Assembly (NCBI GenBank): GCA_009829735.1
Contig: CM020619.1
Coordinates: 32,455,106-32,519,105, forward strand
Direction of reading: 5' to 3'
DNA: 64,000 bases
Origin: Pyropia yezoensis
Taxonomy: Eukaryota > Rhodophyta > Bangiophyceae > Bangiales > Bangiaceae
Both the position numbers and the translations under genes were made by a program. The notes below the pieces were generated by a model. It was not told the origin of the DNA. It did not search any database and worked only from the letters and a program-made list of their open reading frames with translations. Of this stretch, positions 11,405-19,960 are shown piece after piece; position 1 is the stretch's first letter, and each line of letters opens with the position of its first letter.

Positions 11405-12169
11405 ATGGCGTCCCACTCGGGCCACGGCAGCAGCAGCGGCACGCCAGATCATGACGACAAGGAGTGGTTCTCGCGGGCGGAGGCGTGCAAGCGCGCCGTC
11501 TGCTTCCTACTTGCCAGTGTTAAGGGCAACAGCGGCGCCTCCGCCATGGGCACCGGGTGGGTGGTGCGCAACGATGCGCATGTGGCGGCGCTGGTGACGG
11601 CCCGCCACGTGGTCAAGCACTACATTGGGACGCAGGGTACGCTGACCAAGACTGTGCGGGCGACCTTTGACGGCGGCCACGAGATGGACCTGACTGGCCT
11701 GCGCGTCCTGGGGGTCCCCGTTCCGGACGCGGGGGCGGACACGCCCGAGCAGCAGCTCGACCTGGTGGCCATCGTGCTGCCGTGCGGGCTTCAGTTCCCC
11801 TCGCCGCCCGTGCCGTGCAAGCTGCTGGACAAGGTCGGTAGGGAGGTTGACGGCAGCGCCGAGTGCACCTTGCTGCACGGCCCCGACGGCGAAAGCGTCT
11901 GCGTTGTATCCCCGGGTTGTTTGGTCGTCCTGCCCGACGGCCACCCGGACGCCGGCCGTCCATGGATGCTAGTCCACAGCATGGTGTCCTCTGGCGGCTC
12001 CTCTGGCGGGATGCTTGTTGACCACCAGTGCCGGGCGGTCGCTGTCCATATTGGCAAGCTCAAATCTACGCCCAACCTCAAGGGCGCGGTGCTCCTGGGC
12101 GCGTTGCATGCGGGGCTGCGCGACTCGTCCCCGTGGCACGGGCTGGGCAACGTGGCCCACGAGTGCTGA
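11405..12169 (+). CDS. Trypsin-like serine protease module, N-terminal part of a STAND/NLR-like locus
   Basis: This 254-codon frame from ATG 11405 encodes a chymotrypsin-fold protease domain. The GTGWVV strand and LVTARHVV place the catalytic His at 68. LDLVAIVLP gives Asp119. GGSSGGML gives Ser200 within G-x-S-G-G. There is no signal peptide, so it is probably cytosolic, as are protease effectors in STAND proteins. It ends in TGA at 12167-12169, and the same frame continues without a gap into the NB-ARC region. The intact triad suggests the module is or was recently functional. A stand-alone 254-residue protease is also possible. Confidence 0.8.
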   Translation: MASHSGHGSSSGTPDHDDKEWFSRAEACKRAVCFLLASVKGNSGASAMGTGWVVRNDAHVAALVTARHVVKHYIGTQGTLTKTVRATFDGGHEMDLTGLRVLGVPVPDAGADTPEQQLDLVAIVLPCGLQFPSPPVPCKLLDKVGREVDGSAECTLLHGPDGESVCVVSPGCLVVLPDGHPDAGRPWMLVHSMVSSGGSSGGMLVDHQCRAVAVHIGKLKSTPNLKGAVLLGALHAGLRDSSPWHGLGNVAHEC

Positions 12170-13495
12170 GTGGAATTTCAGCTGCCACCCAAGCTTGGCG
12201 GTTTTGTTGGCCGGACGGCGGCGTTGGCGTCCCTGACACGGCTGGTGGTGGAAAACGGATATGCTGCTGTGGCTTCGACAGGGCTCGCGGGCGTCGGCAA
12301 GTCCGCCCTCGTCGCCGAGTGGGCCCGCCGGATGGCCTTGACCGGCCGGTGCGGCTTGGTGGGTGTGGTGCGAGCCGAGACGGTGTCCAGCGTCTGCGCT
12401 GATCTGCTAAAGCTGGCCGAGCGGCTGCGTCTACGCGTGCCCCTGGACGCCGGGTCTACGCCTGTGGCGGACCGTGCAAAGTGGGTGCGGCAGCGTCTCC
12501 AGGAGGGCGTCCACGGTCGCGTGCTGCTTATTTTTGACAACGCCGAGGACGAGTACAAGACGCTGCAGCCGTTTCTGCTGACCGCCCCCGATTGCTGCAA
12601 CGTGTTCACGGCACGCAACCGGCTGCTTTTTCCCGCCTCGTCGGTGCTGGTGCTGCAGCCGTTTCACCCGCGCGAGTCGCTGGCGCTGGTGAAGCTCCTC
12701 ATCAACCGCAGGCTCGGGGAAGAGGAGCTGGCCGTGGCAGCGCCGCTGTGTGACGAGGTTGGGCACCTGCCGCTGGCTGTCGCGCAGCTGGCGTCGTACG
12801 CCGCCGTGAGCGGAGCGCCGCTGCAGGATGTGCTGTCCAGTGTGCGCGAGCTGGCCGCGGCGGCGGCCCCGCTGGTGGAGCGCGTAGCTGGATACGCCCG
12901 CCCCGAGTCGGTCATTGGTGCGCTGCAGCGTATGCAGCGCAAGTGGCTGGACAAGCCGAGCATCCTAGCGCTCCACTGCCTGGCGCTCCTGGCACCCGAC
13001 CGGGTGCCGCGGGCGTTGCTCGGACTGGGTGTGGACACCCTCACGCTGGGCGCATTGTCCATCGTGTCATTCCCGGATGCTGGGTGGGTCACTACCCACC
13101 GGCTGGTGCTGATGATTGCGCGGCAAGACATGTCTGCCGATGATCGTCATCGCGCTGCGCTCGTGCTTGTGGCTACGATGAGCGAATACACCAGCCACTT
13201 TTCTCGGTTTGAGCGCAGCACTTGGGGCTCCATGCGGGATGTGGCTGCCCACGCCGAGTCGTTGCTCGGCGGCAAGATGCTGCCCATGTCGTGCTTTGCA
13301 CGCCATGCCGATGTATGGTGGACGCTTGTCGGTCGGCTCTTCGACTACAGCGTGTACTGCACATCTGACTACGCAACTGGGCAGCGCTGGGCAGAGCGGC
13401 TTTTGGCGAGCGTAGGGACCCTTTTTCATAATGACTCTGTGCATGTTCTTTGTGCCACTCGCAACCTGATGATTGCACTTCGTGTGCAGCGCTAG
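12170..13495 (+). CDS. NB-ARC (STAND) NTPase module
   Basis: This frame directly follows the TGA of the protease frame. It has the motif order of an NB-ARC/AP-ATPase. GFVGR near residue 11 is followed by the P-loop GLAGVGKSALV (about 38-48), Walker B LLIFDNAED (about 119-127), a TARN sensor-like motif (about 147), GHLPLA as the GLPL motif (about 198) and TTHRLV in the MHD position. Such domains switch on nucleotide exchange and oligomerise to activate an attached effector, here probably the protease upstream. No ATG lies at the start of this part (it opens with GTG), so independent translation in a eukaryote is unlikely. It ends at TAG 13493-13495, again in frame with what follows. Confidence 0.8.
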   Translation: MEFQLPPKLGGFVGRTAALASLTRLVVENGYAAVASTGLAGVGKSALVAEWARRMALTGRCGLVGVVRAETVSSVCADLLKLAERLRLRVPLDAGSTPVADRAKWVRQRLQEGVHGRVLLIFDNAEDEYKTLQPFLLTAPDCCNVFTARNRLLFPASSVLVLQPFHPRESLALVKLLINRRLGEEELAVAAPLCDEVGHLPLAVAQLASYAAVSGAPLQDVLSSVRELAAAAAPLVERVAGYARPESVIGALQRMQRKWLDKPSILALHCLALLAPDRVPRALLGLGVDTLTLGALSIVSFPDAGWVTTHRLVLMIARQDMSADDRHRAALVLVATMSEYTSHFSRFERSTWGSMRDVAAHAESLLGGKMLPMSCFARHADVWWTLVGRLFDYSVYCTSDYATGQRWAERLLASVGTLFHNDSVHVLCATRNLMIALRVQR

Positions 13496-14287
13496 GAAGA
13501 GGAGGCGCTTGCCGCCTGCGACAAGGTGCTTTCCGGCTGCGTCGCCGCGTTGGGCGATTGTGACGTCAACGTGGCCAGGGTGCGACGCGAAAAGACGGTG
13601 GTGATGGGTCTGTGCGGCGAGTACGGCGCGGCCCTAGAGCTTCTTAGCGTGGCGTTGCCAGCAATTGTAGCTGCCCGTGGACAGGAGGACGTGGAAGTGG
13701 CAGAGACACACTTCCAAGTTGGGGTCGTGCTGCGGCAACAGAGCAAGCTGGACGACGCTCAGGAGCAGTTGCGGACGGCGTTGGAGATCATGGTGGCAGT
13801 GCACGGGGACAAGCACATAGACGTGGCGGTGACGCAGCACGAGATGGGGGTGACGCTGCGGGAGCAGGGCAAGCTGGACGACGCGCTGGAGCTGCTGCGG
13901 ACGGCGTTGCGGTCCAAGGTGGCCGTCCACGGGGAGGAGCACATCAGCGTGGCGGTGACGCAGCACGAGATGGGGGTGACGCTGCGGCAGCAGGGCAAGC
14001 TGGACGACGCGCTGGAGCTGCTGCGGACGGCGTTGCGGTCCACGGTGGCCGTCCACGGGGAGGAGCACATCAGCGTGGCGGTGGCGCAGCACGAGATGGG
14101 GTTGACGCTGCTACGACTGGGCAGCCTGGGCGAGGCCCGGCAGGCGTTCTCCACGGCGCTGCGCTGTGTAGTCGCGACAAAGGGTGAGGAGAGCGTGGAG
14201 GCCAGTGTTGTGCGGGCAGAGCTGACGGCGCTGTCGCACGCCGCCTCCCACGACGGCATTGCGCCGCGGCGTCGTACCGTGGTGTGA
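13496..14287 (+). CDS. TPR sensor module of the same locus
   Basis: The frame continues from the TAG for 263 codons to the TGA at 14285-14287. It contains 42-residue tetratricopeptide repeats of the kinesin-light-chain type, with units such as GKLDDALELLRTALRS and VAVTQHEMGVTLR. Three units repeat almost base for base with a period of exactly 126 bp, starting at 13744, 13870 and 13996. The residues around the TAG (NLMIALRVQR, then EEEALAACDKVL) themselves read as one TPR helix pair, so the stop lies inside a repeat rather than in an obvious intron. The first ATG-like start in this part is not convincing. TPRs in STAND proteins usually bind the trigger. Confidence 0.8.
   Translation, partial: EEEALAACDKVLSGCVAALGDCDVNVARVRREKTVVMGLCGEYGAALELLSVALPAIVAARGQEDVEVAETHFQVGVVLRQQSKLDDAQEQLRTALEIMVAVHGDKHIDVAVTQHEMGVTLREQGKLDDALELLRTALRSKVAVHGEEHISVAVTQHEMGVTLRQQGKLDDALELLRTALRSTVAVHGEEHISVAVAQHEMGLTLLRLGSLGEARQAFSTALRCVVATKGEESVEASVVRAELTALSHAASHDGIAPRRRTVV
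13744..14121 (+). repeat. Three tandem 126-bp TPR-coding units
   Basis: Units start at 13744, 13870 and 13996. The second and third are nearly identical at DNA level and the first is more diverged. Such near-identity suggests recent unit duplication or gene conversion. Confidence 0.85.
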
Positions 14288-17200
14288 CATGGATGATGCC
14301 TTCTGGTGGCACTTGGCTGGCGGTGACCTCTGCCGCTGGACGACGCCGTTTGCGGCGCGTGCACGCTCCTTTGCTTGGTCGGGACGCTCGCACCCATCCA
14401 GCACGTGTGGCGATTCAAAGCGCGTGGCTTCCTGCGCACTCGTGCCTCGCTTGCAGCCCCCCCCGCCACCCTTCATCCCTCTGGTAAGCGTCATCTCGGT
14501 CGTGGCGCCCACACTGCCAACCGCTCGTGGCCCCTCGTCCGACCCCCCCCCCCTTGCGCCCTCTTCCCCCCCCCTGCAGTTGGCAGACCCACCGCCGACG
14601 CGGCCACTGGGGGGGGGGGGTCGCGCCCACCCCCGTCACCAGCTCCGCCCCGTCCACGACCCCCCCCGCCGCCGCCGGTCCTCTGGTGGGCACGGCGACC
14701 GCCCGCCGCCGTGCCACACGCGCGCCCGCCGGCCACGGGCGCCCGCGCGCGCGCAGCCAGCCGCGCGCGGCGGGTGAGCGCTCCCGCCGGGACGGTGCGT
14801 GCACCGCCACGCAGGTGACCGTGCGAGGGCGGGTGGGACCGCCGGTACGGGCCCGCGCGCTCCACTGGGGAGCGCGGCACCCCCCCCCCGCCGCCCCCCC
14901 CGCCGCCCCCCCCGTCCTTGCTCGTGTCGACGCACGGGGCCGGCGCGCCCGGCGGCGGCGGCACCACAGACGCGCGCCGCACCGGGCGGTGTGCGCGTAT
15001 CACGGGGAGCGGCGGCGGCCGCGGCGGGCGGCGGCGGCCGCCGCGGCGGGCGGCGCGCCCCCCCGCCGGCGGCAGCGGGGGGGCGGGCGCGCGCGACAGC
15101 GGCAACGGCGGCACGGCCGCTCTGGCCGACGGCGCCGGCCGGCCGGCGGGGTCACCCTTGGCGCCGCACCCCCGCGGGGCGCGCGTGCGCCCGCCCCCGC
15201 GGCCGCCGCCCGTGGGGGCGCAACCCCACCGCCAGCCGCCCGTACCTTGAGAGGTCGTGGAGGTCGACGCGCGACCCCCCACCCCTGCCGGCGACGCAGC
15301 AGTGGCAGGCGGGAAAAAAGCGCTCAGCGTGCCGTCCTGGTAGCGCAGGAAGGGGAGGGGGCCGCCGGGGGGGGCCCGCCACGGGCGCCAGCCAGCGCCG
15401 CAGCGTGGCGCCGTCTTGGCTGTCCACGCGGGGCGGCAGCCGCCGTGGGGTGCCCGCCGCGGCCCGCCGCCGCCGCCGCCGCACGGTGCCGCCGCCGTCG
15501 CCCCCGCGGATGGGCAGCCGCCGCGGGGTGCCCGCCGCGGCCCGCCGCCGCCGCCGCCGCCGCGCCGCAGACGCCGCGGCACCCGGCCGGGGCGCGCCGC
15601 CGCTGCTACACACGCGGCCGCCGGCCGCCGGCCGTCCCGCCGCGCCGGCGCCGGCCGCCGCGCCGGCCGGTGCCAGCGGGGGCTCCCAGCTGCCGCCCCC
15701 CCCCCCCTCCCGCCGGCGGCGCCGCGTGGCCACTGCCGCGGGTGGCGCCCGACGCGGCCTGCCACAACAAAAAGACGAACATGACAAAAAAAACAAGGAG
15801 GGGCGCCGCGCAGGGGTGAGCGCAGCGGGCGCACCCCATCCCCCCACCGGGCGCCAGCGCCCGTACGAGCAGCGCGCCGGGCGGGCGCCCCACGACGGCG
15901 CCGCCGCCCGCGCGCACGCGGCCGACACCCCAGCGGGGGGGACGCGGCCGCGCGCGGCACGGGCGGCAACGGCCGCACCGCCGCCGCCCCGGGGCACACG
16001 CCCGCCCGCCCGCCCGCCCGCCCGCCCGCCCGCCCGCCCGCCCGCGGCCCGCCACCGGCCCGCCACGCGCACCGCGGGGCCGGGCGCCGCGCGCGGGCGC
16101 CGCCGCGTAAGGCCCCGCCCAGCGCACCCCCCCGCGCCCCCGCCGGTCGGGTGGACGGCTGCCGACGCGCGTACGCGGCGGCGGCGGGTGCGGCGGCGGG
16201 GGGGGGAGGGGGGAAGGGGGGTGCCGCGGGCGGGGGCCGTACCGGCCGCCGCCGACACGGCCGCCGCCGTCACGCCCGCCGCCGCCGTCATGCCCGCCGC
16301 CGTCACGCCCGCCGCCGTCACGCTCGCCGCCGCAGCGGCGCGGGACGCCCGCGGGACGGCGACGGGGCGCCGATGATCATCGTGGGGGGGGGGACGGGGG
16401 GCAGGGGAGAGGACGCGGCACGCAGGTGCCGGGGGGGGGGGGGGGGGGGGGGCAGGAGGCGCCACCGCCGCCGCCGCAGGGGACGGGCGCGCACGCCGGC
16501 TGGCGGCGGACGGATGCAGGGGGGAAGGGGGGGACGCGCATGAAAAGCGGATGAAAACCGTGGAAACGTCCATCCGCCCCGTGACTCGTCGCCATCTCCA
16601 CCGCCCTCTGCTTCGTCGCGCCGCGGTCGCGCTCCCCGCCCCGTCTCCCCCCCCTGCGTTTCTTCGCCCCACCGCCACCCCCCCCCCCAGTCCTCCCTCC
16701 CCCCAACTCCTCCCTTCCCCCCCTCCCCCCGCCACACTCCCTCGTCCATTTCCCCTCTCGTTTCTTGCCGCCCCCCCCCGCCATGTCGCGCCACCGCCAC
16801 ATCCGCCGGCACCCCGCCCGCAGGTCCGGGGCGACCCCGCCCACCGTGTCGCCCGAACACGCACATCACGCACGCAGAGTCGCGGCAGGGCGGGAGGGCG
16901 CCGCCGTTGGCACGCACCCCACCCCCCCCCCCCTCCCCCCACTGCCGACCTCCCTCGGTCAAGGTGCCCCGGCATGGCGGCGCCGGGCAGAGGCGGTGGA
17001 CGTCCCACGAGCCGCAGCGGCACACGGAGGCTGCCGCTCTGAGCGGGGCGCCTGGCCGCCGGGAGGGGGAGGCGCGCAATGACTGCGCGAGGCAGCCGAG
17101 CTGGCAAGCGCACGCGAGCTCCGTCCCAGGGGCCGTGCCGCCGGCGAGGCGCCGACGGGAGAGCGGCCCCCTCCCGCAAAAGGCGCCGTGGGGCGTGCGT

Positions 17201-17645
17201 GAGCCGAGTGCCTGCAGCAGGGGGAAAAGGGCTGGCCCAGGGGGGAGCCCCACCGCCGCCAGCCCGCCGCCAGCGCGCTGAGCTGCCCCACGGGAGGCAC
17301 GGGCACCACGTGGGGTCCACCCCGACAAAAAACCAAGCACGGGGGGCCCACACGCCGCCACATCGCCACCAGTGACGCCCGACGCGGGGGCGGCGAGCGT
17401 GCTGCTGCACACCCGCTCGGTGTGTGTCACCTCGTGCGCCGCTCGCGGTCGAGGCCAGGGCAGGGGCGGCGGCGTCGTCCACTCGCCCCCGCCGGTGGGG
17501 GGCCCCGTGCCGTGCCACCGCTCATCCAACCGACGGCGCTCCCCGGTGCCGCCCCACGAGCACCACACAGCGGGAACGCCAAAAAAAACCGCATCGCGCG
17601 GGGGTGTGTCCCATCCCCGCCCAGCATATCCCCCCACACCGACGC
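14288..17645. other. Extremely GC-rich spacer with simple repeats
   Basis: No supported gene; long open frames on both strands are compositional. It contains a (CCCG)n run around 16000-16050, a 15-bp unit repeat GCCGCCGTCACGCCC around 16260-16335, and a 22-base G run at 16431-16452. Confidence 0.5.
16431..16452 (+). repeat. G22 homopolymer
   Basis: Uninterrupted run of 22 G, a potential G-quadruplex former and a site where read length is hard to call. Confidence 0.9.
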
Positions 17646-19361
17646 CTAGGCAGGCGGCAGCAGCGGCCGCGGCAGCAGCGGCCGCAGCGAGGAGGGGGCA
17701 GCCGCCCCCCCCCCCGTGGCAGGGACTTCCATCCCACCCCCCCCGACGGGGGGCTGCGGCCGCGAGCGGCCAAGAAATTCCCCCCCCGCCCCCTCCCCCT
17801 CCTCCCTGCCCCCGTCGTCCGCCGCCAGAGGTAGCTGCTGCTGTCGCCGTGCGGCCAGCCGCGCCTCCCGTCGCGCTGCATTGGACCGCCCCGCCGCCTC
17901 CCGGTTGCGCACAATCCGCGCCCGCGCAGCGTCGTCGGCCACCTCGTCGAGCACCACCTGCCGTCGCCGCCGCCGGCGGGCGCCATGGCCCGCAGGCGCG
18001 TCGGCGGCGCCCCCCCTCCCGCCGCCGCCCCGCTCCCGCAGCGCCCGCGGCGGGGCGGTGCGCACCAGCGCGGACACGGCGACGGAGCGGAGGCGGAACG
18101 CCATGGCCGGCGACGCGGGCGCGCTGTTCAGCACCAGGGAGACCACGTCGATGGGCGCCCCGCCGCCGCGGAGGGGCAGCCCGGGCGGCGGGAAGGGCGC
18201 GTAGGCCATGCCGTACGAGCCGGCAAAGTGGGCGTACCAGCCGGCCAACGAGCCCGCCACAGCACTGCATGGAACGAGGGGCGGCGGCACCACCCCCTGG
18301 CCGCCGACAGTCGTGACGGGCCCCACCGGCGTCATGGCCGCGCTGGTGCGCATGAGGAGAGACAAGGCACCGCCGCCAGTGGGGTCGTCGCCGCCGACGC
18401 CGCCCCCTCCTCCCCCCCCCACACCGCAGGCGCCGCCTTGCCCCAAAACCGTCACCACGTGGATGCGGCCGCCGTCCCCATCCCCGTCGGGCGCAACGTA
18501 CTCGATAATGGCGAGCTGGCTGGCAGGCACACCCGGCGGTGCCTTGACGGTCGCGAACGTAAGGCCCTCGCTGGTGCCCCGGTGAAAGACGCCACGCACC
18601 ACAGGGGGAATGGAGAAGACGTGCCCTGTCAAGGGGCTCAGCAGGTCACGGTGCATTTCAATGATGAAGTGGAGCGTCACCACCGCGTCGTCATCGTCAT
18701 CCACAACGGGGACCCCCGCCGACGGCGCCGCGGCGCTGGTCGGTGGCGCGTCGGCTCGGGGGGGCGCCTTCTCCCCCGCCTGGACAGTGCTCTCCCCCGT
18801 CCCATCCCCCTCCCGCGGCGACGCCCACCGCTGCGGTAGCGGCGGCACATCCACCGGCACAGCCATGGCAGACAGGACAGCTAGGGCGGGCCCGAGGCCG
18901 CTGCCGTCTGCCTCATCGGGCGGCCCGTACGCGCCCTCCACCTCCCCCGCCGCCGCGGGGGCGCCCGCCGGGAAGCGCACCACCCGGTCCACCCCCACCG
19001 CCGCCGCCAACGCGGCGGGGTGCAGCGCCGCAGCCGGCGGCCCACCCGCCCCCCGGCGGCGGAGGGCACCAAACGCGGGCGCCCAGACGTCGCCCAGCCA
19101 GGCACGGGCACGCGGGGAGCGGCGGAGGAGTTCCAGTTCGGGCATCCCCGCCGCAACAGACCGGGATAGGGGCGTTGGGCCGGACACCGGAAGGGAGAAA
19201 GGGGGGGGGGGGTTGCCATTGGGGGTGGCCGTCCAGGCGTCCCTCCCGACAGTGCCGCCGGCAACAGGTAGGGCGGCCGGGGGGGGTGGGGGGGCAGTCG
19301 CACTCACCGCTGGCAACAGCACCTGCGGCAGCGACGGAGGCGGCGGTGACGGCGACGGCGA

Positions 19362-19396
<35 letters not shown>

Positions 19397-19508
19397 GCGG
19401 CGGCACGGCGGCGGCGTCGCCGTAGCTCATCCATGACGCGACCGTCGAGCGGGCGGCGGCCAGCTGCGACGCCAGGCCCTGCACCCGCGGCAGTGAGTCC
19501 GGATCCAT
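17646..19508 (-). CDS. bZIP-like protein with atypical basic region
   Basis: The frame from ATG 19508 (MDPDSLPRVQGL) encodes about 620 residues. After a Pro/Ser-rich N-terminal third there is an ordered-looking stretch (RDLLSPLTGHVFSIPPVVRG, then TFATVKAPPGVPASQLAIIEY) with no family I recognise. Near residues 525-550 lies RIVRNREAAGRSNAARREARL, which resembles a bZIP basic region (N-R-x-A-A-x-x-S-R). The usually invariant Arg after Ser is Asn here, and only a short, poor heptad pattern follows. The protein may be a diverged bZIP transcription factor, may have a zipper in an unrecognised exon, or may match by chance. An in-frame upstream extension to 19823 exists but looks non-coding. Confidence 0.5.
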
Positions 19509-19960
19509 CCCAAACGAGATGGGAAGCCGGGAGGGGGGGACGGGGGCAGGAGCGGGAGGGGAGGGGCGGGGTCGGACGGGATGGCACAGGCGGAACGGAA
19601 GACGTGGACGGGGGAGGGGGGGGGGGGCGACGGGGCCGTTGGGCGACGCTGACGTGGTGGGGGGCAGCGCAGCGGACATACTTCTCTTGAGTCGGCCTGC
19701 CAGACAACGACGCTGTGGTGTGAGGCGACAACAGAGGTGGTGGCCTGAGGTTGCAGGGAGTTGGGAAACACATTTGGCATGCCAGAAATTATATGACAAC
19801 AATCTGTCATCGCTGTTGTCCAAAATCTGTCAGACCTGATCGAAGACTGGGTCCGGTTCAACTTCCCATTGGTCGGAGGGCTTTATCCGGCCAAGTGCAT
19901 GGGACAAGATTGGGAAATGAGCAAGATGTGCATGTCTGTACACCACCAACCTGTGCACTC
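19509..19960. other. Spacer upstream of the bZIP-like gene
   Basis: About 450 bases between the start of the bZIP-like gene and the stop of the peroxidase gene on the same strand. It is less GC-rich from 19700 on and probably holds the bZIP promoter and the peroxidase 3' end. No motif stands out. Confidence 0.4.

Noticed and set aside
15990-16060. (CCCG)n array as a possible CRISPR-like or telomeric repeat
   Set aside because: A 4-bp simple repeat without spacers; not a CRISPR and not a known telomere unit.
14491-18270. Very long minus-strand frames of 502, 788 and 650 codons
   Set aside because: They overlap each other in different frames, have no ordered stretch, and partly cover the bZIP-like gene in another frame. 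This is compositional openness.
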